This document shows positions 30,895 through 45,967 of a stretch of 64,000 bases of DNA, piece by piece. The DNA is taken from assembly GCA_958298945.1 (NCBI GenBank), contig OY282608.1, forward strand, positions 19,011,933 to 19,075,932, in the 5' to 3' direction. Source of the DNA: Atherix ibis (lineage: Eukaryota; Arthropoda; Insecta; Diptera; Athericidae). Below the pieces are notes generated by a model, which was not told the origin of the DNA, did not search any database, and saw nothing but the letters and a program-made list of their open reading frames with translations. The first letter of the stretch is position 1; each line of letters opens with the position of its first letter. Made by a program: the position numbers and the translations under genes.

Positions 30895-33800
30895 AAACCA
30901 AAAAACCAACCAACAAACAAACCAACAAACGAACAAACCAAAAAACCAACAAACTAATAAACCAACAAACCAACAAACCAACAAACAAACAAACCAACAA
31001 GCCAACAAACGAACAAACCAACAAACCAACAAACCAACAAGCCAACAAACCAACAAACCAACAAACCAACAAACGAACAAACCAACAAACGAACAAACCA
31101 ACAAACGAACAAACCAACAAACCAAAAGCCAACAAATGAAAAAACCAACAAACCAACAAACCAACAAACGAACAAATCAACAAACCAATAAACCAACAAA
31201 CCAACAAACCAACAAACCAACAAACCAACAAACCAACAAACCAACAAACCACCAAGCCAACAAGCCAACAAACCAACAAACCAACAAACAAACGAACTAA
31301 CAAGCCAACAAACGAACAAACCAACAAACCAACAAACCAACAAGCCAACAAACCAACAAACCAACAAACCAACAAACCAACAAACCAACAAACCAACAAG
31401 CCAACAAACCAACAAACCAACAAACCAACAAACCAACAAACCAACAAGCCAACAAGCCAACAAACCCACAAGTCAACAAACGAACAAACTAACAAACTAA
31501 CAAACCAACAAACCAACAAGCCAACAAACCACAAAACCAACAAACCAATAAGCCAACAAATCAACACACCAACACACCAACAAACAAACAAACCAACAAA
31601 CCAACAAACCAACAAACCAACAAACCAACAAACCAACAAACCAACAAACCAACAAGCCAACAAACCAACAAACTAACAAACGAACAAACTAACAAACCAA
31701 CAAACCAAAAAGCCAACAAACCAACAAAGCAACAAACCAACAAACCAACAAGCCAACTAACCAACAAACAAACAAACCAACAAACGAACAAACCAACAAA
31801 CGAACAAACCAACAAACCAACCAGCCAACAAGCCAAAAAACCAACAAACCAACAAACCAAAAAACGAACAAACCAACAAACCAACAAACGAACAAACCAA
31901 CAAACAAACAAACCAACAAACCAACAAACCAACAAACCAACAAACCAAAAAACCAACAAACCATCAAACCAACAAACCAACAAACCAACAAACCAAGAAA
32001 CCAACAAACCAAGAAACCAACAAACCAACAAACCAACAAACCAACAAACCAACAAGCCAACAAACCAACAAACCAACAAGCCAACAAGCCAACAAACCAA
32101 CAAACCAACAAACCAACAAACAAACAAATCAACAAACCAACAAACCAACAAACCAACAAACCAACAAACCAACAAACCAACAAACCAACAAACCAACAAA
32201 CCAACAAACCAACAAACCAACAAACCAACAAACCAACAAACCAACAAACCAACAAACCAACAAGCCAACAAACCAACAAACAAACAAGTAAACAAACCAA
32301 CAAACCAACAAACGAACAAACCAACCAACAAACAAACCAACAAACAAACAAACCAACAAACCAACAAATTAACAAACCAACAAACCAACAAACCAACAAG
32401 CCAACAAACCAACAAACCAACAAACCAACAAACCAACAAGCCAACAAGCCAACAAGCCAACAAAATAACAAACCAACAACCCAACAAACCAACAAATCAA
32501 CAAACCAGCAAACCAACAAACGAACAAACTAACAAACCAGCAAGCCAACAAACCAACAAACCAACAAGCCAACAAACCAACAAACCAACAAACCAACAAA
32601 CCAACAAACCAACAAACCAACAAACCAACAAACGAACAAACCAACAAACAAACAAACCAACAAACCAACAAACCAACAAGCCAACAAGCCAACAAACCAA
32701 CAAACCAACAAACCAACAAACCAACAAACCAAAAAAGCCAACAAGCCAACAAACCAACAAGCCAACAAACCAACAAACCAACAAACCAACAAACAAACAA
32801 ATCAACAAACCAACAAACCAACAAACCAATAAACAACAAACCAAAAAACCAACAAACCAACAAACCAACAAACCAACAAGCCAACAAACCAACAAGCCAA
32901 CAAACCAACAAGCCAACAAACCAACAAACCAACAAACCAACAAACCAACAAGCCAAAAAGCCAACAAGCCAACAAAATAACAAACCAACAACCCAACAAA
33001 CCAACAAATCAACAAACAAGCAAACCAAGAAACGAACAAACTAACAAACCAACAAGCCAACAAACCAACAAACCAACAAACCAACAAACCAACAAACCAA
33101 CAAACCAACAAACCAACAAACGAACAAACCAAGAAACCAATAAACAAACAACCCAACAAACGAAGAAACCAACAAACCAACAAACCAACAAAACAACAAG
33201 CCAACAAACCAACAAACCAACAAGCCAACAAGCCAACAAACCAACAAACCAACAAACCAACAAACAAACAAATCAACAAACCAACAAACCAACAAACCAA
33301 CAAACCAAAAAACGAACAAACGAACAAACTAACAAACAAACAAACCAACAAACCAACAAACCAACAAACCAACAAGCCAACAAGCCAACAAACCAACAAA
33401 CCAACAAACCAACAAACCAAAAAGCCAACAAGCCAACAAACCAACAAGCCAACAAACCAACAAACCAACAAACCAACAAACAAACAAATCAACAAACCAA
33501 CAAACCAACAAACCAACAAACCAACAAACCAACAAACCAAAAAACCAACAAACCAACAAACCAACAAACCAACAAACTAACAAGCCAACAAACCAACAAG
33601 CCAATAAACCAACAAGCCAACAAACCAACAAACCAACAAACCAACAAACCAACAAACCAACAAGCCAACAAACCAACAAGCCAACAAGCCAACAAACCAA
33701 CAAACCAACAAACCAACAAACGAACAAACCAAGAAACCAATAAACAAACAACCCAACAAACGAAGAAACCAACAAACCAACAAACCAACAAACCAACAAG

Positions 33801-34950
33801 CCAACAAACCAACAAACCAACAAGCCAACAAGCCAACAAACCAACAAACCAACAAACCAACAAACAAACAAATCAACAAACCAACAAACCAACAAACCAA
33901 CAAACCAAAAAACGAACAAACGAACAAACTAACAAACAAACAAACCAACAAACCAACAAACCAACAAACCAACAAGCCAACAAGCCAACAAACCAACAAA
34001 CCAACAAACCAACAAACCAAAAAGCCAACAAGCCAACAAACCAACAAGCCAACAAACCAACAAACCAACAAACCAACAAACAAACAAATCAACAAACCAA
34101 CAAACCAACAAACCAACAAACCAACAAACCAACAAACCAAAAAACCAACAAACCAACAAACCAACAAACCAACAAACTAACAAGCCAACAAACCAACAAG
34201 CCAATAAACCAACAAGCCAACAAACCAACAAACCAACAAACCAACAAACCAACAAGCCAACAAGCCAACAAGCCAACAAAATAACAAACCAACAACCCAA
34301 CAAACCAACAAATCAACAAACCAGCAAACCAACAAACGAACAAACTAACAAACCATCAAGCCAACAAGCCAACAAACCAACAAACCAACAAACCAACAAA
34401 CCAACAAACCAACAAACGAACAAGCCAACAAACCAACAAACCAACAAACGAACAAACCAACCAACAAACAAACCAACAAACAAACAAACCAACAAACCAA
34501 CAAACCAACAAACCAAGAAACCAACAAACCAACAAACCAACAAGCCAACAAAGCAACAAACCAACAAACCAACAAACCAACAAACCAACAAGCCAACAAG
34601 CCAACAGGCCAACAAAATAACAAACCAACAACCCAACAAACCAACAAATCAACAAACTAACAAACCAACAAACCAAGAAACCAACAAACCAACAAACCAA
34701 CAAACCAACAAACCAACAAACCAACAAACCAACAAACCAACAAACGAACAAACCAACAAACAAACAAACCAACAAACCAACAAACCAACAAGCCAACAAG
34801 CCAACAAACCAACAAACCAACAAACCAACAAACCAACAAACCAAAAAAGCCAACAAGCCAACAAACCAACAAGCCAACAAACCAACAAACCAACAAACCA
34901 ACAAACAAACAAATCAACAAACCAACAAACCAACAAACCAACAAGCCAAC
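30895..34950. repeat. Type B tandem duplication, 4.06 kb, copy 1
   Basis: This block is followed directly by a second copy starting at 34,951. Anchors are CCAAAAAACCAACCAAC at 30,897 and 34,953 (+4,056), the AACCAAAAGCC unit at 31,120 and 35,176 (+4,056), and the ACACACC marker at 31,561 and 35,625 (+4,064). The variant order stays matched, with only isolated substitutions, to about 33,600. Within this copy, about 184 bases (23 octamers) between roughly 33,620 and 33,830 have no counterpart in copy 2, after which the offset is 3,880. Confidence 0.88.
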
Positions 34951-37900
34951 AAACCAAAAAACCAACCAACAAACAAACCAACAAACGAACAAACCAAAAA
35001 ACCAACAAACTAATAAACCAACAAACCAACAAACCAACAAACAAACAAACCAACAAGCCAACAAACGAACAAACCAACAAACCAACAAACCAACAAGCCA
35101 ACAAACCAACAAACCAACAAACCAACAAACGAACAAACCAACAAACGAACAAACCAACAAACGAACAAACCAACAAACCAAAAGCCAACAAATGAAAAAA
35201 CCAACAAACCAACAAACCAACAAACGAACAAATCAACTAACCAATAAACCAACAAACCAACAAACCAACAAACCAACAAACCAACAAACCAACAAACCAA
35301 CAAACCAACAAACCACCAAGCCAACAAGCCAACAAACCAACAAACCAACAAACAAACGAACTAACAAGCCAACAAACGAACAAACCAACAAACCAACAAA
35401 CCAACAAGCCAACAAACCAACAAACCAACAAACCAACAAACCAACAAACCAACAAACCAACAAGCCAACAAACCAACAAACCAACAAACCAACAAACCAA
35501 CAAACCAACAAGCCAACAAGCCAACAAACCCACAAGTCAACAAACGAACAAACTAACAAACTAACAAACCAACAAACCAACAAGCCAACAAACCACAAAA
35601 CCAACAAACCAATAAGCCAACAAATCAACACACCAACACACCAACAAACAAACAAACCAACAAACCAACAAACCAACAAACCAACAAACCAACAAACCAA
35701 CAAACCAACAAACCAACAAACCAACAAGCCAACAAACAAACAAACTAACAAGCTAACAAACGAACAAACTAACAAACCAACAAACCAACAAGCCAACAAA
35801 CCAACAAAGCAACAAACCAACAAACCAACAAGCCAACTAACCAACAAACAAACAAACCAACAAACGAACAAACCAACAAACGAACAAACCAACAAACCAA
35901 CCAGCCAACAAGCCAAAAAACCAACAAACCAACAAACCAAAAAACGAACAAACCAACAAACCAACAAACGAACAAACCAACAAACAAACAAACCAACAAA
36001 CCAACAAACCAACAAACCAACAAACCAACAAACCAACAAACCAACAAACCATCAAACCAACAAACCAACAAACCAACAAACCAACAAACCAACAAACCAA
36101 GAAACCAACAAACCAACAAACCAACAAACCAACAAGCCAACAAACCAACAAACCAACAAGCCAACAAGCCAACAAACCAACAAACCAACAAACCAACAAA
36201 CAAACAAATCAACAAACCAACAAACCAACAAACCAACAAACCAACAAACCAACAAACCAACAAACCAACAAACCAACAAACCAACAAACCAACAAACCAA
36301 CAAACCAACAAACCAACAAACCAACAAGCCAACAAACCAACAAACAAACAAGTAAACAAACCAACAAACCAACAAACGAACAAACCAACCAACAAACAAA
36401 CCAACAAACAAACAAACCAACAAACCAACAAATTAACAAACCAACAAACCAACAAACCAACAAGCCAACAAACCAACAAACCAACAAACCAACAAACCAA
36501 CAAGCCAACAAGCCAACAAGCCAACAAAATAACAAACCAACAACCCAACAAACCAACAAATCAACAAACCAGCAAACCAACAAACGAACAAACTAACAAA
36601 CCAGCAAGCCAACAAACCAACAAACCAACAAGCCAACAAACCAACAAACCAACAAACCAACAAACCAACAAACCAACAAACCAACAAACCAACAAACGAA
36701 CAAACCAACAAACAAACAAACCAACAAACCAACAAACCAACAAGCCAACAAGCCAACAAACCAACAAACCAACAAACCAACAAACCAACAAACCAAAAAA
36801 GCCAACAAGCCAACAAACCAACAAGCCAACAAACCAACAAACCAACAAACCAACAAACAAACAAATCAACAAACCAACAAACCAACAAACCAATAAACAA
36901 CAAACCAAAAAACCAACAAACCAACAAACCAACAAACCAACAAGCCAACAAACCAACAAGCCAACAAACCAACAAGCCAACAAACCAACAAACCAACAAA
37001 CCAACAAACCAACAAGCCAAAAAGCCAACAAGCCAACAAAATAACAAACCAACAACCCAACAAACCAACAAATCAACAAACAAGCAAACCAAGAAACGAA
37101 CAAACTAACAAACCAACAAGCCAACAAACCAACAAACCAACAAACCAACAAACCAACAAACCAACAAACCAACAAACCAACAAACGAACAAACCAAGAAA
37201 CCAATAAACAAACAACCCAACAAACGAAGAAACCAACAAACCAACAAACCAACAAACCAACAAGCCAACAAACCAACAAACCAACAAGCCAACAAGCCAA
37301 CAAACCAACAAACCAACAAACCAACAAACAAACAAATCAACAAACCAACAAACCAACAAACCAACAAACCAAAAAACGAACAAACGAACAAACTAACAAA
37401 CAAACAAACCAACAAACCAACAAACCAACAAACCAACAAGCCAACAAGCCAACAAACCAACAAACCAACAAACCAACAAACCAAAAAGCCAACAAGCCAA
37501 CAAACCAACAAGCCAACAAACCAACAAACCAACAAACCAACAAACAAACAAATCAACAAACCAACAAACCAACAAACCAACAAACCAACAAACCAACAAA
37601 CCAAAAAACCAACAAACCAACAAACCAACAAACCAACAAACTAACAAGCCAACAAACCAACAAGCCAATAAACCAACAAGCCAACAAACCAACAAACCAA
37701 CAAGCCAACAAGCCAACAAACCAACAAACCAACAAACCAACAAACAAACAAATCAACAAACCAACAAACCAACAAACCAACAAACCAAAAAACGAACAAA
37801 CGAACAAACTAACAAACAAACAAACCAACAAACCAACAAACCAACAAACCAACAAGCCAACAAGCCAACAAACCAACAAACCAACAAACCAACAAACCAA

Positions 37901-38830
37901 AAAGCCAACAAGCCAACAAACCAACAAGCCAACAAACCAACAAACCAACAAACCAACAAACAAACAAATCAACAAACCAACAAACCAACAAACCAACAAA
38001 CCAACAAACCAACAAACCAAAAAACCAACAAACCAACAAACCAACAAACCAACAAACTAACAAGCCAACAAACCAACAAGCCAATAAACCAACAAGCCAA
38101 CAAACCAACAAACCAACAAACCAACAAACCAACAAGCCAACAAGCCAACAAGCCAACAAAATAACAAACCAACAACCCAACAAACCAACAAATCAACAAA
38201 CCAGCAAACCAACAAACGAACAAACTAACAAACCATCAAGCCAACAAGCCAACAAACCAACAAACCAACAAACCAACAAACCAACAAACCAACAAACGAA
38301 CAAGCCAACAAACCAACAAACCAACAAACGAACAAACCAACCAACAAACAAACCAACAAACAAACAAACCAACAAACCAACAAACCAACAAACCAAGAAA
38401 CCAACAAACCAACAAACCAACAAGCCAACAAAGCAACAAACCAACAAACCAACAAACCAACAAACCAACAAGCCAACAAGCCAACAGGCCAACAAAATAA
38501 CAAACCAACAACCCAACAAACCAACAAATCAACAAACCAACAAACCAACAAACCAAGAAACCAACAAACCAACAAACCAACAAACCAACAAACCAACAAA
38601 CCAACAAACCAACAAACCAACAAACGAACAAACCAACAAACAAACAAACCAACAAACCAACAAACCAACAAGCCAACAAGCCAACAAACCAACAAACCAA
38701 CAAACCAACAAACCAACAAACCAAAAAAGCCAACAAGCCAACAAACCAACAAGCCAACAAACCAACAAACCAACAAACCAACAAACAAACAAATCAACAA
38801 ACCAACAAACCAACAAACCAATAAACAACA
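34951..38830. repeat. Type B tandem duplication, 4.06 kb, copy 2
   Basis: This is the second copy of 30,895-34,950, shorter by about 184 bases. Segments 36,433-37,543 and 32,369-33,479 match at +4,064 with very few substitutions. Segments 37,809-38,784 and 33,929-34,904 match at +3,880, again nearly perfectly. The missing 23 octamers are best explained by unequal pairing between short repeats of the block after duplication. Confidence 0.88.
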
Positions 38831-39000
38831 AACCAAAAAACCAACAAACCAACAAACCAACAAACCAACAAGCCAACAAACCAACAAGCCAACAAACCAA
38901 CAAGCCAACAAACCAACAAACCAACAAACCAACAAACCAACAAGCCAAAAAGCCAACAAGCCAACAAAATAACAAACCACCAACCCAACAAACCAACAAA

Positions 39001-39695
39001 TCAACAAACAAGCAAACCAAGAAACGAACAAACTAACAAACCAACAAGCCAACAAACCAACAAACCAACAAACCAACAAACCAACAAACCAACAAACCAA
39101 CAAACCAACAAACGAACAAACCAAGAAACCAATAAACAAACAACCCAACAAACGAAGAAACCAACAAACAAACAAACCAACAAACCAACAAGCCAACAAA
39201 CCAACAAACCAACAAGCCAACAAGCCAACAAACCAACAAACCAACAAACCAACAAACAAACAAATCAACAAACCAACAAACCAACAAACCAACAAACCAA
39301 AAAACGAACAAACGAACAAACTAACAAACAAACAAACCAACAAACCAACAAACCAACAAACCAACAAGCCAACAAGCCAACAAACCAACAAACCAACAAA
39401 CCAACAAACCAAAAAGCCAACAAGCCAACAAACCAACAAGCCAACAAACCAACAAACCAACAAACCAACAAACAAACAAATCAACAAACCAACAAACCAA
39501 CAAACCAACAAACCAACAAACCAACAAACCAAAAAACCAACAAACCAACAAACCAACAAACCAACAAACTAACAAGCCAACAAACCAACAAGCCAATAAA
39601 CCAACAAGCCAACAAACCAACAAACCAACAAACCAACAAACCAACAAGCCAACAAGCCAACAAGCCAACAAAATAACAAACCAACAACCCAACAA
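39001..39695. repeat. Third copy of a type B sub-block
   Basis: The variant order of 39,001-39,471 matches 37,073-37,543 (offset 1,928) and 33,009-33,479 (offset 5,992). From 39,321 to 39,695 it also matches 37,809-38,183 (offset 1,512) and 33,929-34,303. The block therefore exists in at least three close copies over 6.7 kb, nested inside the larger 4.06 kb duplication. Confidence 0.78.
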
Positions 39696-42600
39696 ACCAA
39701 CAAATCAACAAACCAACAAACGAACAAACTAACAAACCATCAAGCCAACAAGCCAACAAACCAACAAACCAACAAACCAACAAACCAACAAACCAACAAA
39801 CGAACAAGCCAACAAACCAACAAACCAACAAACGAACAAACCAACCAACAAACAAACCAACAAACAAACAAACCAACAAACCAACAAACCAACAAACCAA
39901 GAAACCAACAAACCAACAAACCAACAAGCCAACAAAGCAACAAACCAACAAACCAACAAACCAACAAGCCAACAAGCCAACAGGCCAACAAAATAACAAA
40001 CCAACAACCCAACAAACCAACAAATCAACAAACCAACAAACCAACAAACCAAGAAACCAACAAACCAACAAACCAACAAACCAACAAACCAACAAACCAA
40101 CAAGCCAACAAACCAACAAACAAACAAGCCAACAAACCAACAAACCAACAAACGAACAAACCAACCAACAAACAAACCAACAAGCCAACAAACCAACAAA
40201 CCAACAAACCAACAAACAAACAAATCAACAAACCAACAAACCAACAAACCAACAAACCAACAAACCAAAAAACAAACAACCCAACAAACGAAGAAACCAA
40301 CAAACCAACAAACCAACAAACCAACAAGCCAACAAACCAACAAACCAACAAGCCAACAAGCCAACAAACCAACAAACCAACAAACCAACAAACCAACAAA
40401 CCAACAAACAAACAAATCAACAAACCAACAAACCAACAAACCAACAAACCAACAAACCAAGAAACCAACAAACCAACAAACCAACAAACCAACAAACCAA
40501 CAAACCAACAAGCCAACAAACCAACAAACAAACAAGCCAACAAACCAACAAACCAACAAACGAACAAACCAACCAACAAACAAACCAACAAACAAACAAA
40601 CCAACAAACCCACAAACCAACAAACCAAGAAACCAACAAACCAACAAACCAACAAGCCAACAAACCAACAAACCAACAAACCAACAAACCAACAAACCAA
40701 CAAGCCAACAAGCCAACAAGCCAACAAAATAACAAACCAACAACCCAACAAACCGACAAATCAACAAACCAGCAACCCAACAAACGAACAAACTAACAAA
40801 CCAACAAGCCAACAAGCCAACAAACCAACAAACCAACAAGCCAACAAACCAACAAACCAACAAACCAACAAACCAACAAACCAACAAACGAACAAACCAA
40901 CAAACCAACAAACAAACAACCCAACAAACGAACAAACCAACAAACCAACAAACCAACAAACAAACAAACCAACAAACCAACAAACCAACATACCAACAAA
41001 ACAACAAACCAAGTAACCAACAAAAAAACAAACAAAAAAACCAACAAACCAAAAAACGAACAAACGAACAAACCAACAAACAAACAAACCAGCAAACCAA
41101 CAAACCAACAAGCCAACAAGCCAACAAACCAACAAACCAACAAACCATCAAACCAACAAACCAAAAAGCCAACAAGCCAACAAACCAACAAGCCAAGAAA
41201 CCAACAAACCAACAAACCAACAAACAAACAAATCAACAAACCAACAAACCAACAAACTAACAAACCAAAAAACCAACAAACCAACAAACCAATAAACCAA
41301 CAAGCCAACAAACCAACAAGCCAACAAACCAACAAGCCAACAAACCAACAAACCAACAAACCAACAAACCAACAAGCCAACAAGCCAACAAGCCAACAAA
41401 ATAACAAACCAACAACCCAACAAACCAACAAATCAACAAACCAGCAAACCAACAAACGAACAAACTAACAAACCAACAAACCAACAAACCAACAAACCAA
41501 CAAGCCAACAAACCAACAAACCAACAAACCAGCAAACCAACAAACGAACAAACCAACAAACCAACAAATTAACAACCCAACAAACGAACAAACCAACAAA
41601 CCAACAAACCAACAAACAAACAAACCAACAAACCAACAAACCAACAAACCAACAAACAAACAAACCAACAAACCAACAAGCCAACAAGCCAACAAACCAA
41701 CAAACCAACAAACCAATAAACCAACAAGCCAACAAACCAACAAACCAACAAACCAACAAACCAACAAGCCAACAAACAAACAAACCAACAAACGAACAAA
41801 CCAACAAACCAACAAGCCAACAAGCCAACAAACCAACATACTAACAAACCAACAAACCAAGTAACCAACAAAAAAACAAACAAAAAAACCAACAAACCAA
41901 AAAACGAACAAACGAACAAACCAACAAACAAACAAACCAACAAACCAACAAACCAACAAGCCAACAAGCCAACAAACCAACAAACCAACAAACCAACAAA
42001 CCAACAAACCGACAAACCAAAAAGCCTACAAGCCAACAAACCAACAAGTCAACAAACGAACAAACCAACAAACCAACAAACCAACAAGCCAACAAACCAA
42101 CAAACCGACCAACCAACAAACCAACAAGCCAACAAACCAAAAAACCCACAAACTAACAAACCAACAAACCAACAAACCACCAAGCCAACAAGCCAACAAA
42201 CCAACAAACCAACAAACCAATAAACCAACAAACCAACAAACCAACAAACCAACAAACCAACAAACCAACAAACCACCAAGCCAACAAGCCAACAAACCAA
42301 CAAACCAATAAACCAACAAACCAACAATCCAACAAACCAACAAACCAACAAGCCAACAAATCAAAAAACCAACAAACCAACAAACCAACAAACCAACAAA
42401 CCAACAAACCAACAAGCCAACAAGCCAACAAACCAACAAACCAAAAAACCAACAAACCAACAAACCAACAAACCAACCAACCAACAAGCCAACAAACGAA
42501 CAAACCACCAAACCAACAAGCCAACAAGCCAACAAACCAACAAGCCAACAAACCAAAAAACCAACAAACCAACAAGCCAACAAACCAACAAACCAACAAA

Positions 42601-42775
42601 CGAACAAACGAACAAACCAACAAACCAACAAACCAACAAACCAACAAACCAACAAACCAACAAACCAACAAACCAACAAGCCAACAAGCCAACAAACCAA
42701 CAAGCCAACAAACGAACAAACCAACAAACCAACAACCCAACAAGCCATCAAACCACAAAACCAACAAACCAACAA

Positions 42776-42960
42776 GCCTACAAATCAACACACCAACACA
42801 CACACAAACGAACAAACCAACAAACCAACAAACCAACAAACCAACAAACCAACAAACCAACAAACCAAGAAACCAACAAGCCAACAAACCAACAAGCCAA
42901 CAAACGAACAAACCAACAAACCAACAAACCAACAAGCCAACAAACCAACAAACCAACAAA
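42776..42960. repeat. Type C segment with a CA dinucleotide tract, copy 1
   Basis: The strings GCCTACAAATC and then an alternating AC run of about ten bases (near 42,796) are followed by AAACGAAC. The same combination occurs at 45,968-45,998, an offset of 3,192 bases (399 octamers). These AC runs depart from the octamer and look like local dinucleotide slippage within an ACACCAAC context. Confidence 0.7.
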
Positions 42961-43312
42961 CCAACAAACCAACAGACAAACAAACAAACAAACCAACAAA
43001 CCAACAGACAAACAAACAAACAAACCAACAAACGCACAAACCAACAAACCAACAAACCAACAAACGAACAAACCAACAAACCAACAAACCAACAAACAAA
43101 CTAACCAACAAACGAACAAACCAACAAACCAACAAACCAACAAACCAACAAACCAACAAACTAACAAATCAACAAACCAACAAACCAACAAACCAACAAA
43201 CCAACAAACCAACAAACCAACAAGCCAACAAACCAACAAACCAACAAGCCAACAAGCCAACAAACCAACAAACCAACAAACCAACAAATCAACAAACCAA
43301 CAAACCAACAAA

Positions 43313-43992
43313 CCAAGAAACCAACAAACCAAAAAACCAGCGAACCAACAAACCAACAAACCAACAAAACAACAAACCAACAAACCAATAAGCCAACAAA
43401 CCAACAAACCAACAAGCCAACAAACCAACAAACCAACAAACCAACAAGCCAACAAACGAACAAACCAACAAACCAACAAACCAACAAGCCAACAAACCAA
43501 CAAACCGACCAACCAACTAACCAACAAGCCAACAAACCAACAAACCCATAAACTAACAAACCAACAAACCAACAAACCACCAAGCCAACAAGCCAACAAA
43601 CCAACAAACCAACAAACCAATAAACCAACAAACCAACAAACCAACAAACCAACAAACCAACAAACCAACAAACCAACAAACCACCAAGCCAACAAGCCAA
43701 CAAACCAACAAACCAATAAACCAACAAACCAACAATCCAACAAACCAACAAACCAACAAGCCAACAAATCAAAAAACCAACAAACCAACAAACCAACAAA
43801 CCAACAAACCAACAAGCCAACAAGCCAACAAACCAACAAACCAAAAAACCAACAAACCAACAAACCAACAAACCAACCAACCAACAAGCCAACAAACGAA
43901 CAAACCACCAAACCAACAAACCAACAAGCCAACAAGCCAACAAACCAACAAACCAACAAACCAACAAATCAACAAACCAACAAACCAACAAA
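43313..43992. repeat. 680-base tandem module of domain C, copy 1
   Basis: The module opens with CCAAGAAACCAAC followed by an AAACCAGC unit and repeats at 43,993 with an exact offset of 680 bases (85 octamers). Checked anchors are CCGACC at 43,505 and 44,185 and the CCCATAAACTAAC string at 43,545, which reads CCCACAAACTAAC at 44,225. A few substitutions separate the copies, for example CCAAGAAACC against CCAAGGAACC. Confidence 0.85.
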
Positions 43993-44672
43993 CCAAGGAA
44001 CCAACAAACCAAAAAACCAGCACACCAACAAACCAACAAACCAACAAAACAACAAACCAACAAACCAACAAGCCAACAAACCAACAAACCAACAAGCCAA
44101 CAAACCAACAAACCAACAAACCAACAAGCCAACAAACGAACAAACCAACAAACCAACAAACCAACAAGCCAACAAACCAACAAACCGACCAACCAACAAA
44201 CTAACAAGCCAACAAACCAACAAACCCACAAACTAACAAACCAACAAACCAACAAACCACCAAGCCAACAAGCCAACAAACCAACAAACCAACAAACCAA
44301 TAAACCAACAAACCAACAAACCAACAAACCAACAAACCAACAAACCAACAAACCAACAAACCACCAAGCCAACAAGCCAACAAACCAACAAACCAATAAA
44401 CCAACAAACCAACAATCCAACAAACCAACAAACCAACAAGCCAACAAATCAAAAAACCAACAAACCAACAAACCAACAAACCAACAAACCAACAAGCCAA
44501 CAAGCCAACAAACTAACAAACCAAAAAACCAACAAACCAACAAACCAACAAACCAACCAACCAACAAGCCAACAAACGAACAAACCAACAAACCAACAAA
44601 CCAACAAACCAACAAACCAACAAACCAACAAACCACCAAGCCAACAAGCCAACAAACCAACAAACCAATAAA
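43993..44672. repeat. 680-base tandem module of domain C, copy 2
   Basis: This is the second copy of the 43,313-43,992 module. The segment corresponding to 43,553-43,759 is at 44,233-44,439 and shows no difference in variant order. Past about 44,500 the copy continues into a partial further copy that reuses the CCACCAAGCC and AACAATCC markers at a shorter spacing. Confidence 0.8.
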
Positions 44673-45967
44673 CCAACAAACCAACAATCCAACAAACCAA
44701 CAAACCAACAAGCCAACAAATCAAAAAACCAACAAACCAACAAACCAACAAACCAACAAACCAACAAGCCAACAAGCCAACAAACTAACAAACCAAAAAA
44801 CCAACAAACCAACAAACCAACAAACCAACCAACCAACAAGCCAACAAACGAACAAACCACCAAACCAACAAGCCAACAAGCCAACAAACCAACAAGCCAA
44901 CAAACCAAAAAACCAACAAACCAACAAGCCAACAAACCAACAAACCAACAAACCAACAAACCAACAAACCAACAAACCAACAAACCAACAAGCCAACAAG
45001 CCAACAAACCAACAAGCCAACAAACCAACAAACCAACAAGCCAACAAACCAACAAACCAACAAGCCAACAAGCCAACAAACCAACAAACCAACAAACCAA
45101 CAAATCAACAAACCAACAAACCAACAAACCAAGAAACCAACAAACCAAAAAACCAGCAAACCAACAAACCAACAAACCAACAAAACAACAAACCAACAAA
45201 CCAACAAGCCAACAAACCAACAAACCAACAAGCCAACAAACCAACAAACCAACAAACCAACAAGCCAACAAACGAACAAACCAACAAACCAACAAACCAA
45301 CAAGCCAACAAACCAACAAACCGACCAACCAACAAACCAACAAGCCAACAAACCAACAAATCCACAAACTAACAAACCAACAAACCAACAAACCACCAAG
45401 CCAACAAGCCAACAAACCAACAAACCAACAAACCAATAAACCAACAAACCAACAAATCAACAAACCAACAAACCAACAAACCACCAAGTCAACAAGCCAA
45501 CAAACCAACAAACCAATAAACCAACAAACCAACAATCCAACAAACCAACAAACCAACAAGCCAACAAATCAAAAAACCAACAAACCAACAAACCAACAAA
45601 CCAACAAACCAACAAGACAACAAGCCAACAAACCAACAAACCAAAAAACCAACAAACCAACAAACCAACAAACCAACCAACCAACAAGCCAACAAACGAA
45701 CAAACCACCAAACCAACAAGCCAACAAGCCAACAAACCAACAAACCAACAAACCAAAAAACCAACAAACCAACAAGCCAACAAACCAACAAACCAACAAA
45801 CGAACAAACCAACAAAGCAACAAACCAACAAACCAACAAACCAACAAACCAACAAACCAACAAACCAACAAGCCAACAAGCCAACAAACCAACAAGCCAA
45901 CAAACGAACAAACCAACAAACCAACAACCCAACAAGCCAACAAACCACAAAACCAACAAACCAACAA

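Larger units (their letters stand above)
20400..42000. repeat. Higher-order repeat domain, type B
   Basis: This domain is marked by AAATCAACACACCAAC strings; those preceded by CACAAAACCAAC or a close variant lie at 21,402, 23,381, 24,693, 25,700, 27,691, 31,561 and 35,625. The spacings are 1,979, 1,312, 1,007, 1,991, 3,870 and 4,064 bases, so the base period is about 2.0 kb, with doubled and split forms. A second series, the 7-base unit in AACCAAAAGCC, lies at 20,961, 22,924, 24,252, 25,251, 27,226, 31,120 and 35,176 and gives matching spacings. A third marker, AAACAAGTAAAC, sits near 22,173, 26,447, 32,284 and 36,348. Dense CAAAATAAC markers occupy 28.4-41.4 kb. No gene is visible. Confidence 0.8.

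Noticed and set aside
35192..36355. A + strand open frame of 387 codons starting at a true ATG, rich in Lys, Pro, Thr, Asn and Gln
   Set aside because: The ATG comes from an AAATGAAA variant and the rest is the KPTNQQTN repeat of the octamer. Similar ATG-led frames at 14,228, 20,129 and 27,242 have the same explanation.
42790..42810. An independent CA microsatellite
   Set aside because: The run is only about ten bases and sits in octamer context with a copied partner at 45,988. It is a local slip inside the array rather than a separate element.
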